Position numbers and translations under genes: made by a program | NCBI RefSeq assembly: GCF_001488575.1 | Contig: NZ_LN831302.1 | Location: 1,612,001 to 1,676,000 of the forward strand | DNA from: Halobacterium hubeiense | GTDB lineage: Archaea > Halobacteriota > Halobacteria > Halobacteriales > Halobacteriaceae | Length of the DNA: 64,000 nucleotides | Reading direction: 5' to 3' | Shown here: one piece after another, positions 1 through 9,460 of the stretch | Layout of the letters: every line of letters begins with the position of its first letter | How positions within the stretch are numbered: the stretch's first letter is position 1 | Notes under the pieces: generated by a model | The model's database searches: none | What the model saw: only the letters and a program-made list of their open reading frames with translations | What the model was told of the DNA's origin: nothing

Positions 1-134
1 TCACGGTCGACGGGAGCCGCGTCACGGAGCCCTCCTACACGGTCGAGGTGTCCGAGGAGGACGCCATCGCGTTCGACGAACGAAGCGACCTCACAGACGA
101 ACTGCACCCGGCTCGCGCCGGTGCACAGGAGTAA
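1..134 (+). CDS. rps4: 30S ribosomal protein S4 (C-terminal end, partial)
   Basis: Only the last 43 codons are inside the window; the reading frame ends at TAA 132-134. The tail has the acidic, proline-containing character of a haloarchaeal S4 C-terminus (it ends ARAGAQE). S4 is a primary 16S rRNA-binding protein of the small subunit. The identification rests mainly on gene order: in Archaea S13-S4-S11-rpoD is a conserved block, and S11 starts 6 bases after this stop. The start and the S4 RNA-binding domain lie upstream of base 1. Confidence 0.85.
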   Translation, partial: TVDGSRVTEPSYTVEVSEEDAIAFDERSDLTDELHPARAGAQE

Positions 135-140
135 CACAAT

Positions 141-524
141 ATGGCTGACGACACCAAATGGGGCATCGCGCACATCCACGCCTCGTTCAACAACACCATC
201 ATGACGGTCACCGACGAGACGGGCGCCGAGACGCTCGCAAAGTCGAGTGGCGGGACGGTGGTCAAGCAGAACCGTGACGAGGCGTCGCCGTACGCCGCGA
301 TGCAGATGGCCGAACAGCTCGCCGAAGACGTCTTAGACCAGGGCATCGACAAGGTGCACGTTCGCGTGCGCGGCCCCGGTGGCAACCTCCAGCGCAGCCC
401 GGGTCCGGGCGCGCAGGCCGCCATCCGAGCGCTCGCTCGCGCCGGTCTCGAAATCGGCCGCATCGAGGACGTGACGCCCGTCCCCCACGACGGGACGCGT
501 CCCCCGAAGAACAGCGGGTACTAA
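141..524 (+). CDS. rps11: 30S ribosomal protein S11
   Basis: A 127-residue protein with the S11 signature: [19 protein letters not shown] near the N-terminus, and a glycine/arginine-rich VRGPGG stretch and [14 protein letters not shown]-like tail at the C-terminus (seen here as [17 protein letters not shown]). S11 sits on the platform of the small subunit near the mRNA exit. It starts with ATG 6 bases after rps4 and is followed by rpoD after 3 bases, so it is co-transcribed with both. Length and gene order are typical for Archaea. Confidence 0.97.
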   Translation: MADDTKWGIAHIHASFNNTIMTVTDETGAETLAKSSGGTVVKQNRDEASPYAAMQMAEQLAEDVLDQGIDKVHVRVRGPGGNLQRSPGPGAQAAIRALARAGLEIGRIEDVTPVPHDGTRPPKNSGY

Positions 525-527
525 GCA

Positions 528-1271
528 ATGAGCACGGACTTCGACGTCGAATTCATCGACCGCGACGACCGGGAAGCCCGGTTCGTCGTTCGCAACATCA
601 CGCCGGCGTTCGCGAACGGCATTCGGCGAGCGATCATCGCCGACGTTCCGACGCTGTCCATCGACACCGTCCGGTTCGTCGAGAACTCCAGCGTGATGTT
701 CGACGAACAGCTCGCGCTGCGTCTCGGCCTCGTGCCGTTGACGACGCCCGAGGACTTCGCCGAGGGTGACACGGTCACGCTCGCGCTCGACGTCGAGGGC
801 CCGGGGACGGCGTACTCCGGGGACCTGGTCTGTCAGGACCCCGAAGTGGAGGCCGCCGACGAGAACATCCCCATCATCGAGCTCAAAGACGACCAGCGCC
901 TCGAGTTGGAGGCCGACGCGGAACTCGGCTACGGCCGCGACCACGCCAAACACCAGGGCGGCGTCGCTGTCGGCTACCGACACCTCCAGCGCGTGAACGT
1001 CGTCGGCGAACGCGACGAGTACGCCGACGAGGAGCCCCAGATGCTCCGCGGCGTCATCGAGGAGGACGGCGAACTCGTGCCGACCGACGACTTCGACAAC
1101 GACCTCACGAACCGGTACCCCGGCAAGGAGCTCGAAGTCGAGGACGTTCCCGGCGCGTTCGTCTTCCACGTCGAATCCGACGGCTCGATGCCCGTGACAG
1201 AGCTGGTTCTCCGAGCAGTCGACTCCCTGGTCGACCGCGCGGACGAACTCGAACAGGCAGTCCAACTATAA
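528..1271 (+). CDS. rpoD: DNA-directed RNA polymerase subunit D
   Basis: 247 residues. Subunit D is the archaeal equivalent of bacterial alpha / eukaryotic Rpb3 and pairs with subunit L to start polymerase assembly. The N-terminal dimerisation half is clear ([18 protein letters not shown]), and the alpha-like C-terminal part follows. Many archaeal D subunits carry an Fe-S ferredoxin-like insert; here the insert region (about residues 95-150) is present but the whole protein has a single cysteine, so no cluster can form. The gene closes the S13-S4-S11 block; a new promoter and a tRNA follow. Confidence 0.97.
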   Translation: MSTDFDVEFIDRDDREARFVVRNITPAFANGIRRAIIADVPTLSIDTVRFVENSSVMFDEQLALRLGLVPLTTPEDFAEGDTVTLALDVEGPGTAYSGDLVCQDPEVEAADENIPIIELKDDQRLELEADAELGYGRDHAKHQGGVAVGYRHLQRVNVVGERDEYADEEPQMLRGVIEEDGELVPTDDFDNDLTNRYPGKELEVEDVPGAFVFHVESDGSMPVTELVLRAVDSLVDRADELEQAVQL

Positions 1272-1349
1272 CAATGAGTGCTCCGACCCACACTACCGCG
1301 CCGACGCCCACTCCTGCCCCGGGAGCCTCGGGCCCGGCAATCGAAATCG

Positions 1350-1357
1350 GTAAAAAG
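1350..1357 (+). promoter_or_regulatory. TATA-like box before tRNA-Leu(CAG) and the S9 operon
   Basis: The AT-rich octamer GTAAAAAG stands out in a GC-rich spacer between rpoD and the tRNA. It lies about 45 bases before the mature tRNA end, which would give a transcript start near 1377 and a 20-base tRNA leader. It probably drives the tRNA together with rpl18e-rpl13-rps9-rpoN-rpoK-eno-rps2. Confidence 0.5.
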
Positions 1358-1397
1358 GGTCGGGAGCTACGGAGAAGCGAAGCGCCATCGCGGCCGT

Positions 1398-1482
1398 GCA
1401 GGGATAGCCAAGTTAGGTCAAAGGCGCAGCGTTCAGGGCGCTGTCCTGTAGGGGTTCGCAGGTTCAAATCCTGCTCCCTGCA
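1398..1482 (+). tRNA. tRNA-Leu (anticodon CAG)
   Basis: An 85-base class II tRNA. The acceptor stem GCAGGGA (1398-1404) pairs with TCCCTGC (1475-1481), with discriminator A at 1482. The anticodon stem CAGCG/CGCTG closes a TTCAGGG loop, giving anticodon CAG, which reads CUG. A long variable arm and the T arm GCAGG-TTCAAAT-CCTGC (1458-1474) follow. There is no intron and the CCA is not encoded. It sits 33 bases before rpl18e, so it is probably processed out of the ribosomal-protein transcript; the same arrangement is known from the Haloarcula marismortui S9 operon. Confidence 0.97.
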
Positions 1483-1515
1483 CTCGACTTCTCACAACTT
1501 TCCAGGAGTACGAGC

Positions 1516-1869
1516 ATGAGTAAGACAAGTCCGAGACTCAGCAGTCTCATCGCCGAACTGAAGTCCGTCGCCCGAGATTCGGGCACGGACGTCTGGCACG
1601 ACGTCGCTGGCCGGCTGGAGAAGCCGCGCCGCACGCACGCCGAGGTGAACCTGAGTCGCATCGAACGTTACGCGAACGAGGACGAGACCGTCGTCGTCCC
1701 CGGCAAGGTGCTGGGGTCCGGCGCGCTTCGAAAGTCCGTCACCGTCGCTGCCGTGGATTTCTCCGGCAGCGCGAAGACGAAAATCGAGCACGCCGACGGC
1801 GAGGCCGTCCATCTGGAACAGGCAGTCGAACAGAACCCCGAAGGATCCGACGTGCGGGTGATTCGATGA
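1516..1869 (+). CDS. rpl18e: 50S ribosomal protein L18e
   Basis: 117 residues, the archaeal/eukaryotic L18e family (called HL29 in Haloarcula). Recognisable features are the [22 protein letters not shown] opening (first part seen at residues 10-30) and the centre [13 protein letters not shown]. It is a large-subunit protein absent from bacteria. It is the first protein gene after tRNA-Leu and overlaps rpl13 by 4 bases (ATGA), which indicates coupled translation. Confidence 0.96.
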   Translation: MSKTSPRLSSLIAELKSVARDSGTDVWHDVAGRLEKPRRTHAEVNLSRIERYANEDETVVVPGKVLGSGALRKSVTVAAVDFSGSAKTKIEHADGEAVHLEQAVEQNPEGSDVRVIR

Positions 1870-2303
1870 GTCTCGCGGAGTTCGACGCCGACGTGGTCGT
1901 CGACGCGCGGGACTGCATCATGGGCCGCGTGGCGAGCAACGTCGCCGAGCGCGCCCTCGACGGCGAGTCGGTCGCCGTCGTCAACGCCGAGCAGGCAGTC
2001 ATCACCGGCACCAAGGAGGACATCTTCGAGACGTACAACACGCGAGCGGAGCTGGGCTCCGACAGCGGTCCGTACTACCCGAAGCGCCCGGACGGCGTGT
2101 TCAAGCGCGCCATCCGCGGCATGCTGCCGTACAAGCAGCAGGACGGCCGCGAGGCGTTCGAGAACGTCCGCGTGTACGTCGGTAACCCGTTCGACGAGGA
2201 CGGCGAAATCATCGAGGGAACGTCGCTGGACCGACTCTCGACGATTCGCTTCGTCACCGTCGGCGAGGTCTCCAAGGAACTAGGTGCTAACGTCACATGG
2301 TAA
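1866..2303 (+). CDS. rpl13: 50S ribosomal protein L13
   Basis: 145 residues of the L13 family. The conserved [21 protein letters not shown] block lies near the N-terminus (first 18 residues quoted in part: [16 protein letters not shown]), and [19 protein letters not shown] marks the centre. L13 binds 23S rRNA early in large-subunit assembly. It overlaps rpl18e by 4 bases and rps9 by 7 bases, so the three are translationally linked. Confidence 0.97.
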   Translation: MSLAEFDADVVVDARDCIMGRVASNVAERALDGESVAVVNAEQAVITGTKEDIFETYNTRAELGSDSGPYYPKRPDGVFKRAIRGMLPYKQQDGREAFENVRVYVGNPFDEDGEIIEGTSLDRLSTIRFVTVGEVSKELGANVTW

Positions 2304-2695
2304 CCAACACGTCCGGTAAGAAGAAGACGGCCGTCGCTCGCGCGACGGTCAGCGACGGAGAGGGTCGCGTCCGAATCAACTCCACGCCCGTCGAGCTCGT
2401 CGACCCGGAGATGGCGCGCCTGAAGATGCTGGAGCCGTTCCGCATCGCGGGCGACGACCTCCGAGACGACGTGGACGTCGACATCGACGTCTCCGGTGGC
2501 GGCTTCGCGGGCCAGGCTGACGCCGTCCGCACCGCCATCGCGCGCGGGCTGGTCGAGCATTACAGCGACGCCGAACTCCGGGACGCGTACCGGGAGTTCG
2601 ACCGCAGTCTGCTGGTCAACGACGTCCGGCAGTCCGAGTCCAAGAAGTGGGGCGGTCCGGGCGCTCGCGCCCGCTACCAGAAGTCCTACCGCTGA
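2297..2695 (+). CDS. rps9: 30S ribosomal protein S9
   Basis: 132 residues. Diagnostic features are [14 protein letters not shown] at the N-terminus and the C-terminal tail ARYQKSYR, the basic extension that reaches the P-site tRNA in the decoding centre. The start overlaps the end of rpl13. L13-S9 adjacency is conserved in all domains of life; in Archaea the RNA polymerase genes rpoN and rpoK follow, as here. Confidence 0.97.
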   Translation: MVTNTSGKKKTAVARATVSDGEGRVRINSTPVELVDPEMARLKMLEPFRIAGDDLRDDVDVDIDVSGGGFAGQADAVRTAIARGLVEHYSDAELRDAYREFDRSLLVNDVRQSESKKWGGPGARARYQKSYR

Positions 2696-2707
2696 GGTGA
2701 CCAAATC

Positions 2708-2908
2708 ATGATGGTACCAGTCCGGTGTTTCACGTGCGGTAACGTCGTCGGTGAATACTGGGAGGAGTTCAAGGCACGCGCCGAGACCCACGACGGCGAC
2801 GAGGACCCAGCTGACGTGCTGGACGACCTCGGCGTGGACCGGCACTGCTGTCGACGCATGATGGTCTCCCACCAGGACCTCGTGGACGTCGTCTCGCCCT
2901 ACCAGTAA
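2708..2908 (+). CDS. rpoN: DNA-directed RNA polymerase subunit N
   Basis: 66 residues, the Rpb10 homologue. The unusual zinc site is fully visible: CFTCGN near the N-terminus and CCRRMM near the C-terminus. It joins the D/L assembly platform of the polymerase. Two consecutive ATGs (2708 and 2711) are possible starts; MVPVRCF is the usual archaeal N-terminus, so 2711 is equally likely. The stop codon overlaps the start of rpoK (TAATG). Confidence 0.96.
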   Translation: MMVPVRCFTCGNVVGEYWEEFKARAETHDGDEDPADVLDDLGVDRHCCRRMMVSHQDLVDVVSPYQ

Positions 2909-3087
2909 TGAGCGACACACAACACTTCAATCGGTACGAGAAGGCCCGCATCATCGGCGCGCGAGCGCTGCAGGTGTCGTACGGGGCGCCCGTGCTGGTC
3001 GATACCGACCAGACGGAGCCCATCCTCATCGCGGCCGAGGAGTACGACGCGGACGCGCTCCCGTTCACTGTCCGGAGGGACAACTGA
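2908..3087 (+). CDS. rpoK: DNA-directed RNA polymerase subunit K
   Basis: 59 residues, easily missed because of its size. The sequence begins [20 protein letters not shown] and continues with [11 protein letters not shown] and the acidic [14 protein letters not shown] end, the conserved core of RpoK/Rpb6 (omega homologue). The family clamps the largest polymerase subunit. The ATG uses the A of the rpoN stop codon, and eno begins 1 base after its stop. The order S9-rpoN-rpoK-eno-S2 is the standard archaeal one. Confidence 0.96.
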   Translation: MSDTQHFNRYEKARIIGARALQVSYGAPVLVDTDQTEPILIAAEEYDADALPFTVRRDN

Positions 3088-3088
3088 G

Positions 3089-4285
3089 ATGACGCGCATC
3101 GAGTCCGTCCGATTCCGGCCGATTCTGGACTCCCGAGGCAACAAGACCGTGGAAGCCGAGGTCGTGACCGAGGACGGCGGGTTCGGCCGTGCGGCGGCGC
3201 CATCCGGCGCCAGCACGGGCGAACACGAAGCCGTCGAACTCCCCGTCGAGGAGGCGATTGCGGCAGCGCGCGAACACGTCGCGCCGCGCCTCGAAGGCCG
3301 GGAGTTCGCCGGCGACCAGCGCGGCGTCGACGCCGCGCTGCACGCCGCCGACGGCACGGAGGACTTCTCCGACGTCGGGGCGAACAGCGCCGTCGCCACG
3401 AGCATGGCGGCCGCGAAGGCCGCCGCGGACGTGCTCGGTGCGCCGCTGTACCAGCATCTCGGCGGCGCCTTCCGCGGTCGGAACTTCCCCGTGCCGCTGG
3501 GGAACGTCGTCGGCGGCGGCGAACACGCCGCCGACGCGACCGCGATTCAGGAGTTCCTCGCCGCCCCCGTCGGCGCGCCGAGCGTCCGACAGGCGGTGTT
3601 CGCGAACGCCGCCGTCCACGAGCGCGTGGGCGAACTCTTAGAGGAGCGCGGCGAGGCCGCCGCGAAGGGCGACGAGGGCGCGTGGGCGCCGTCCATCGAC
3701 GACGCCACCGCGTTCGAAATCGTCGACGAGGCCACCAGCGACGTCGCCGAGGAGTTCGGCTTCGACGTCCAGTTCGGCCTCGACATGGCGGCCGCCGAGC
3801 GCTACGAGGACGAGGCGTACGTCTACGGCGACGAGGTTCGCTCCACGGAGGAGCAAATCGAGTACGTCGTCGACCTCGTCGAGGAGTACGACCTCGCGTA
3901 CGTCGAGGACCCCCTCGACGAGAACGACTTCGCGGCGTTCGCGGCGCTGACCGAGCGCGTCGGCGACGACACGCTCGTCTGCGGGGACGACCTGTTCGTG
4001 ACGAACGTCGAGCGACTCCGCGACGGCATCGAGGTCGGCGCGGCAAACAGCATCCTCGTGAAGCCCAACCAGATCGGGACGCTCTCTGATGCGTTCGACG
4101 CCATCGAGCTGGCGACCCGGAACGGCTACGAGGCCGTGGTCTCCCACCGCAGCGGCGAGACCGAGGACACGACCATCGCACACCTCGCCGTGGCGGCCGA
4201 CGCCCCGTTCATCAAGACGGGGACGGTCGGCGGCGAGCGAACCGCCAAGCTGAACGAACTCATCCGCATCGCGGACGAAGCATGA
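3089..4285 (+). CDS. eno: Enolase (phosphopyruvate hydratase)
   Basis: 398 residues, normal for archaeal enolase. It interconverts 2-phosphoglycerate and phosphoenolpyruvate in the lower Embden-Meyerhof path. The opening [19 protein letters not shown], the mobile loop region ([12 protein letters not shown]), the catalytic lysine in VKPNQIG (about residue 323) and the signature [10 protein letters not shown] (about 352) are all present. The gene sits inside the ribosomal/RNA polymerase operon and overlaps rps2 by 4 bases, so a glycolytic enzyme is expressed together with the translation machinery, as in other haloarchaea. Confidence 0.97.
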   Translation: MTRIESVRFRPILDSRGNKTVEAEVVTEDGGFGRAAAPSGASTGEHEAVELPVEEAIAAAREHVAPRLEGREFAGDQRGVDAALHAADGTEDFSDVGANSAVATSMAAAKAAADVLGAPLYQHLGGAFRGRNFPVPLGNVVGGGEHAADATAIQEFLAAPVGAPSVRQAVFANAAVHERVGELLEERGEAAAKGDEGAWAPSIDDATAFEIVDEATSDVAEEFGFDVQFGLDMAAAERYEDEAYVYGDEVRSTEEQIEYVVDLVEEYDLAYVEDPLDENDFAAFAALTERVGDDTLVCGDDLFVTNVERLRDGIEVGAANSILVKPNQIGTLSDAFDAIELATRNGYEAVVSHRSGETEDTTIAHLAVAADAPFIKTGTVGGERTAKLNELIRIADEA

Positions 4286-5025
4286 GCGAGAACGAATCCG
4301 ACACAGAGGCCGACCTCGAGGACGCCGCGGAGCAGGCAGCCGAGCCTGCCGCCGAGGCCGCCGAGAGCGACGCCCAGACAGACGAACAGCCCACCGAAGA
4401 GGAGCCGGGAGCGGCGGCCACCGAGGACGTCATGTCCGACGAGGAGGCCGACCTGCTCATCCCCGTCGAGGACTACCTCGGCGCCGGTGTCCACATCGGT
4501 ACCCAGCAGAAGACCAACGACATGGACCGGTTCATCCACCGCGTCCGCACGGACGGCCTCTACGTGCTCGACGTCTCGAAGACGGACGAGCGCATCCGGA
4601 CGGCCGCCGACTTCCTGGCGAACTACGACCCGGAGCAGATTCTGGTCACGTCGTCGCGCCAGTACGGTCGCTTCCCCGCGGAGAAGTTCGCGGAAGCGGT
4701 CGGCGCGCGCGCCCGGACGGGGCGGTTCATCCCGGGCACGCTGACGAACCCGCAGTACGACGGCTACATCGAGCCGGACGTCCTCGTCGTCACCGACCCC
4801 ATCGGTGACGCGCAGGCCGTCAAGGAAGCCATCACGGTCGGCATCCCCGTGATTGCGATGTGCGACTCCAACAACCAGACGAGCAACGTCGACCTCGTCG
4901 TCCCGACGAACAACAAGGGGCGGCGCGCGCTGTCGGTGGTCTACTGGCTGCTCGCCAACGAGACGCTCGACCGCCGCGGCGCCGAGCCGACGTACGCCCT
5001 CGAAGACTTCGAGGACGGCCTGTAA
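4282..5025 (+). CDS. rps2: 30S ribosomal protein S2
   Basis: 247 residues. The S2 core starts near residue 55 ([16 protein letters not shown]) and includes [17 protein letters not shown] and [12 protein letters not shown]. The first 50 residues are a low-complexity Glu/Ala/Asp extension, a common haloarchaeal addition; an internal methionine at about residue 50 (MSDEEADLL) is a possible alternative start. It is the last gene of the S9 operon; a 54-base spacer separates it from a convergent gene. Confidence 0.95.
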   Translation: MSENESDTEADLEDAAEQAAEPAAEAAESDAQTDEQPTEEEPGAAATEDVMSDEEADLLIPVEDYLGAGVHIGTQQKTNDMDRFIHRVRTDGLYVLDVSKTDERIRTAADFLANYDPEQILVTSSRQYGRFPAEKFAEAVGARARTGRFIPGTLTNPQYDGYIEPDVLVVTDPIGDAQAVKEAITVGIPVIAMCDSNNQTSNVDLVVPTNNKGRRALSVVYWLLANETLDRRGAEPTYALEDFEDGL

Positions 5026-5079
5026 CCGGGCTCCCGCTTTCGTACCTGTACTTTTCAGAACGCGAGCGAGTAGCGACGG

Positions 5080-5892
5080 CTACAGCGAGACGACGCCGAG
5101 GTGGCCGTCGAGGCCGTCGACGAAGCGCACGCGCCGCCCGAACCACTCGCGGCCGCCGTCGAGGGGGTGGCGGTGGCGCGCGTCGTCGATGTCCGCGCTC
5201 AGGAGGACGGAGACGGGCCCGGGACCGAGCTGGTCGAGGCGGTCGCGGACGCGCCCGCCGGCGGGCTCGCAGAGGACGATGTCTTGGCCGGGGAAGTGTG
5301 CGAGGTCGCCGTAGGTGTCGTCGTAGTCACGTTCCGGTTCGGGGAGCCGGTAGAGCCGCTGGAAGCGCTCGACCGCGCCGGCGAGGTCGTCGGTCGCGAG
5401 GACGACCCACGAGATGCCCGAGACCGGCGACCCGTAGAGGTTGCTGTCGGGGACGCGGTACTCGCGGGGCGTGCGGTCGCTGACGACGAACGGGAGGAGA
5501 GTGTCGTCGCCGCCGAGGAACGCCTGGTCCCACTCCACGAGCGTGCCGTCCGGGCGCTCGCGGCGGCCGTGAATCGGGCCGTGGACCGTGACGTCGTGGT
5601 CGATGACGCGCTGGCACTCGGCGTGGACGCTGCCGGTCTCCACGCACCAGTCGCAGGGGCCGGCGACGGGGTCGGCGGCGTCGAAGTACGCGGGCCAGCG
5701 GTCGGGGTCCCCGCGCGTGGGCGCGACGAGTTCGAGGTAGGAGCCGTCCGGGAGCACGAGCGCCGCCATCTCCGTGCCCGCGTCGGGGTGGGCGCCGCCG
5801 TACGTGGGGTCGAAGCCGGCGGCTTCGAATCGCTCGACGAGGGCGTCGAGGTCGCTGGCGGCGAACGGCACGTGGTCGATGACGGGGCGCAT
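5080..5892 (-). CDS. Glyoxalase-like (VOC superfamily) protein
   Basis: 270 residues from the ATG at 5892 (MRPVIDHVPFAASDLDALVE); codons further upstream in this frame look non-coding. The N-terminal part is a beta-alpha-beta-beta-beta VOC-type module with a putative metal His (DHVPF) and a late acidic residue in GSYLELVAPTRGD. A second module follows near residue 160 (ISWVVLATDDLAGAVERFQ), so the protein is a two-module VOC fold. This resembles the glyoxalase-like domain family found widely in haloarchaea; the substrate is unknown. It is divergent from mevalonate kinase, with 85 bases between the starts. Confidence 0.8.
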   Translation of the reverse strand: MRPVIDHVPFAASDLDALVERFEAAGFDPTYGGAHPDAGTEMAALVLPDGSYLELVAPTRGDPDRWPAYFDAADPVAGPCDWCVETGSVHAECQRVIDHDVTVHGPIHGRRERPDGTLVEWDQAFLGGDDTLLPFVVSDRTPREYRVPDSNLYGSPVSGISWVVLATDDLAGAVERFQRLYRLPEPERDYDDTYGDLAHFPGQDIVLCEPAGGRVRDRLDQLGPGPVSVLLSADIDDARHRHPLDGGREWFGRRVRFVDGLDGHLGVVSL

Positions 5893-5977
5893 GGCCGCTC
5901 GTTCGGGGGCCGCACGCAAAAGCCTGCGGCGGGGGCGTTCCGGAACTTCTGTAACGGCGTGGTTCCGACCGGGTGAT

Positions 5978-6964
5978 ATGACCACGACTTCGAGTGCCCC
6001 CGGGAAGGTCTACCTGTTCGGGGAGCACGCCGTCGTCTACGGCGAGCCCGCGGTGCCCTGCGCCATCGAGCGACGGGCGCGGGTGACCGTGACGGCCCGC
6101 GACGACGACCGCGTGCGGGTGTCCGCCGACGACCTCTCGCTGGACGGGTTCACGGTGGAGTACGGCTCCGGGAGCGACGAGCAGCCGGACGTGGACGTGC
6201 CGACGCCGCTCATCGAGGCGGCGATGGGGTACGTCGAGGAGTCGCTGGAGCAGGCCCGCGACGCCGCCGACCGGCCCGAAGCGGGCTTCGACGTGGAGAT
6301 AGAGAGCGAGATTCCGCTCGGCGCGGGGCTGGGGTCGAGCGCGGCGGTCGTCGTCGCGGGCATCGACGCCGCGACGCGCGAACTCGGCGTCGAACTGACG
6401 CCGGAGGACGTCGCGGAGCGCGCGTACCGCGTCGAGCACGAAGTGCAGGACGGGCAGGCCTCGCGCGCGGACACGTTCTGTTCGGCGATGGGCGGCGCGG
6501 TCCGCGTGGAGGGCGACGACTGCCGGGCCATCGACGCGCCCGACCTGCCGTTCGTCGTCGGCTACGACGGCGCGAGCCACGACACCGGCGAACTCGTGGC
6601 GGGCGTGCGGGACCTCCGCGACGAGTACGACTTCGCCGCGGACACCGTCGAGGCAGTCGGCGACCTCGTTCGGGAGGGCGAGCGGGCGCTCGCGGACGGC
6701 GACCTCGACACGCTCGGCGAACTGATGGACTTCAACCACGGGCTGCTGTCGGCGCTGGGCGTCTCAGCGCGCTCGCTCGACAACCTCGTGTGGGCGGCCC
6801 GGGAAGGCGGCGCGCTCGGCGCGAAACTCACGGGCGCGGGCGGCGGCGGTTGCATCGTCGCGCTCGACGAGGGCGACGGCGTGGAGACCGCACTGTCGCT
6901 GGCGCCGGAGTGCGAGCAGTCGTTCCGCGCCGAACTCGCAACGGAGGGCGTGCGCGTCGAATGA
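5978..6964 (+). CDS. mvk: Mevalonate kinase
   Basis: 328 residues, GHMP kinase family. It phosphorylates mevalonate with ATP at the entry to archaeal isoprenoid (membrane lipid) synthesis. Visible motifs: SAPGKVYLFGEHAVVYGEPA at the start (motif 1, partly quoted), the phosphate-binding PLGAGLGSSAAV loop near residue 115, and GALGAKLTGAGGGGC near the C-terminus (motif 3). The ATG at 5978 fits the family N-terminus MTTTSSAPGK. It overlaps the next kinase gene by 4 bases. Confidence 0.95.
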   Translation: MTTTSSAPGKVYLFGEHAVVYGEPAVPCAIERRARVTVTARDDDRVRVSADDLSLDGFTVEYGSGSDEQPDVDVPTPLIEAAMGYVEESLEQARDAADRPEAGFDVEIESEIPLGAGLGSSAAVVVAGIDAATRELGVELTPEDVAERAYRVEHEVQDGQASRADTFCSAMGGAVRVEGDDCRAIDAPDLPFVVGYDGASHDTGELVAGVRDLRDEYDFAADTVEAVGDLVREGERALADGDLDTLGELMDFNHGLLSALGVSARSLDNLVWAAREGGALGAKLTGAGGGGCIVALDEGDGVETALSLAPECEQSFRAELATEGVRVE

Positions 6965-7698
6965 CGGTCGTCGTCAAACTCGGCGGCAGCGTCGTCACCG
7001 AGAAGGACCAGCCCGAGACCGTCGCCGCCGACCGCCTCGCGGACCTCGCGGGCGCGCTCGGGGACGCGAACCTCGACGACCTCGTCGTCGTCCACGGCGG
7101 CGGGAGCTTCGGCCACCCGCACGCCGCCGAACACGGCATCTCCAGCAGCGAGGGGAAGCGGGACGCGGCGGCCGTCCGGGACGTCGCGGGCGCGATGGCG
7201 GAGCTGAACACGGCGGTCGTCGGCGCGCTCGCGGACGCGGGCGTCCCCGCGGTCCCCGTGCATCCGTTCTCCGTCGGCTACCGGACCGCCGACGGCGACC
7301 TCCGGTTCCCGACCGACCAGCTGGCGGCGATGCTCGACGAGGGGTTCGTCCCAGTGCTGCACGGCGACGTGCTCACGCAGGTCGGGGCGGGAGCGACAAT
7401 CGTCAGCGGCGACGAACTCGTCACGCACGTCGCCAGCGAACTGAATGCCGACCGCGTCGGCCTCTGCTCGACGGTGCCGGGCGTCCTCGACGAGTCCGGG
7501 GACGTCGTCCGGGAGATTACGGACTACGAGGACGTCGCGGCGGCGCTCGGCGGCAGCGACGCGACCGACGTCACCGGCGGAATGGCCGCGAAAGTCCGCG
7601 CGCTGCTGGCGCTGGGCGCGCCCGCGTTCGTGTTCGGGCCGGACGCGCTCTCGGCGTTCCTCGCGGGCGAGGACGCCGGGACGCGCATCGAGGGATAA
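6961..7698 (+). CDS. ipk: Isopentenyl phosphate kinase
   Basis: 245 residues of the amino-acid-kinase fold. It converts isopentenyl phosphate to isopentenyl diphosphate, the final step of the modified archaeal mevalonate route (decarboxylation before the last phosphorylation). The N-terminal VVKLGGSVVTEK, VHGGGSFGHPHA (with the conserved IPK histidine, about residue 50), LHGDVL and VTGGMAAKV are all present. The start overlaps mvk by 4 bases, so the two are one transcription unit. Confidence 0.95.
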   Translation: MTVVVKLGGSVVTEKDQPETVAADRLADLAGALGDANLDDLVVVHGGGSFGHPHAAEHGISSSEGKRDAAAVRDVAGAMAELNTAVVGALADAGVPAVPVHPFSVGYRTADGDLRFPTDQLAAMLDEGFVPVLHGDVLTQVGAGATIVSGDELVTHVASELNADRVGLCSTVPGVLDESGDVVREITDYEDVAAALGGSDATDVTGGMAAKVRALLALGAPAFVFGPDALSAFLAGEDAGTRIEG

Positions 7699-7700
7699 GG

Positions 7701-7889
7701 CTACTCGTCGACTTCCTCGACGTCGGCGTCCGGCGCGTTCTCCTTGACGCTGTCCAGCCCCTGTCGGGCCTTCTGTTTCGAGGCGTACCCCTCCCCGGAG
7801 TCCGCGATGATGTTGCCGTTGTCGTGGACGAGCCGCCAGCGGTACTGTCCGACCTCGTCCTCGTAAATCTCGAACGTGGCGTCAGCCAT
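7701..7889 (-). CDS. Small YegP/DUF1508-like protein (HVO_2922 type)
   Basis: 62 residues from the ATG at 7889: ADATFEIYEDEVGQYRWRL is followed by DNGNIIADSGEGY and SKQKARQGLDSVKENA. This is one copy of the approximately 50-residue beta-beta-alpha module of the YegP/DUF1508 family, whose haloarchaeal member HVO_2922 has a solved structure as I recall. Function unknown. An in-frame ATG 7 codons upstream is an alternative start. It runs against the isoprenoid cluster and ends 2 bases from the ipk stop. Confidence 0.85.
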   Translation of the reverse strand: MADATFEIYEDEVGQYRWRLVHDNGNIIADSGEGYASKQKARQGLDSVKENAPDADVEEVDE

Positions 7890-8113
7890 GTCGCCGACCA
7901 CAGCACGCATCGACAAGGAGATTGTGGCCGACGGCACGACGCCGCGGCAATCCCCGCTGTTTTTAACACCGCGGGACGTAGGGCTGCCAAGAGCAGCGTC
8001 GCGCGCGTTGACGCGACGGCGGCCGATGGCTGTAAGACGCCGCGGCCGCCGCCGCCAGCGCGCGGCTGTTTCAGACACGACTCCCCACACCGGGGTTTCA
8101 GTGCTTCAAAACC

Positions 8114-9460
8114 ATGGAAATCGAAATCGCAACAATCGGCGGATACGAAGAAGTCGGTCGGCAGATGACTGCCGTCCGAGCCGGTGACGACATTGTCATT
8201 TTCGACATGGGCCTCAACCTCTCGCAGGTCCTGATTCACGACAACGTCGAGACCGAGAAGATGCACAGCCTCGACCTCATCGACATGGGCGCCATCCCGG
8301 ACGACCGCGTCATGTCCGACCTCGAGGGCGACGTGCAGGCAATCGTGCCGACGCACGGCCACCTCGACCACATCGGCGCAATCAGCAAGCTCGCACACCG
8401 ATACGACGCGCCCATCGTCGCGTCGCCGTTCACGCTCGAACTCGTGAAAGGCCAGATCGAGGGCGAGCAGAAGTTCGGCGTGGACAACGACCTCGTGGAG
8501 ATGGAGTCCGGCGAGACGATGCAGATCGGCGAGGAGTGCGAACTCGAGTTCGTCCACGTCACCCACTCCATCATCGACGCTATCAACCCCGTCCTCCACA
8601 CGCCGGAGGGCTCGGTCGTCTACGGGCTCGACAAGCGCATCGACCACGACCCGGTTCTGGAAGACCCCATCGACATGGAGCGGTTCCGGGAAATCGGGCG
8701 CGAGGGCGAGGGCGTCCTCTGTTACATCGAGGACTGCACGAACGCCGGCCGGAAGGGCCGCACGCCCTCCGAGAGCGTGGCGCGGCGCCACCTCAAGGAC
8801 GCGATGCAGAGCATGGAGGACTACGACGGCGGCATCGTCGCCACGACGTTCTCCAGCCACGTCTCCCGGGTGTCCTCGCTGGTGGAGTTCGCGAAGGACA
8901 TCGGCCGGGAGCCGATTCTGCTCGGCCGCTCGATGGAGCAGTACTCGGGCACCGCCGAGCGCATGGGCCGCGTGAACTTCCCGGACGACCTCGGGATGTT
9001 CGGCCACCGCAAGAGCGTCGACCGCGCGTTCAAGCGCGTGATGAACGAGGGCAAGGAGAACTTCCTGCCCATCGTCACGGGCCACCAGGGCGAGCCGCGC
9101 GCGATGCTCACCCGCATGGGCCGCGGCGAGACGCCGTACGACATCGAGAACGGTGACAAGGTCATCTTCTCGGCGCGCGTCATCCCGGAACCGACCAACG
9201 AGGGCCAGCGCTACCAGAGCGAACAGCTCCTCCGCATGCAGGGCGCGCGCATCTACGACGACATCCACGTCTCCGGCCACCTCCGCGAGGAGGGCCACTA
9301 CGAGATGATGCAGGCGCTCCAGCCCCAGCACATCATCCCCGCCCACCAGGACATGAAGGGCTTCGCACCGTACGTCAGCCTCGCGGAGAGTCAGGGGTAC
9401 AAGGTCGGTCGCGACCTCCACGTGACCTCGAACGGCAACACCATCCAGCTCGTCGAGTAG
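8114..9460 (+). CDS. rnj: Ribonuclease J (beta-CASP metallo-beta-lactamase RNase)
   Basis: 448 residues, the archaeal RNase J family, a 5'-3' exoribonuclease in RNA turnover. Metallo-beta-lactamase motifs: the HGHLDHIG signature at about residues 80-87, the later His in FVHVTHSI, and the metal Asp in [10 protein letters not shown]. The beta-CASP part follows ([26 protein letters not shown]), and the C-terminal [25 protein letters not shown] region closes the site. It begins with [18 protein letters not shown], typical of the family. The next gene starts at the base after its stop. RNase J beside isoprenoid genes is a common archaeal arrangement. Confidence 0.93.
   Translation: MEIEIATIGGYEEVGRQMTAVRAGDDIVIFDMGLNLSQVLIHDNVETEKMHSLDLIDMGAIPDDRVMSDLEGDVQAIVPTHGHLDHIGAISKLAHRYDAPIVASPFTLELVKGQIEGEQKFGVDNDLVEMESGETMQIGEECELEFVHVTHSIIDAINPVLHTPEGSVVYGLDKRIDHDPVLEDPIDMERFREIGREGEGVLCYIEDCTNAGRKGRTPSESVARRHLKDAMQSMEDYDGGIVATTFSSHVSRVSSLVEFAKDIGREPILLGRSMEQYSGTAERMGRVNFPDDLGMFGHRKSVDRAFKRVMNEGKENFLPIVTGHQGEPRAMLTRMGRGETPYDIENGDKVIFSARVIPEPTNEGQRYQSEQLLRMQGARIYDDIHVSGHLREEGHYEMMQALQPQHIIPAHQDMKGFAPYVSLAESQGYKVGRDLHVTSNGNTIQLVE

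Noticed and set aside
1274-1519. Open frame between rpoD and rpl18e starting MSAPTHTTAPTP
   Set aside because: It runs through the whole tRNA-Leu gene and has low-complexity Thr/Pro content; no protein features.
5070-5083. GTAGC-GACG-GCTAC hairpin as the rps2 terminator
   Set aside because: A 5-bp stem without a T run, overlapping the stop of the convergent gene; too weak to call.
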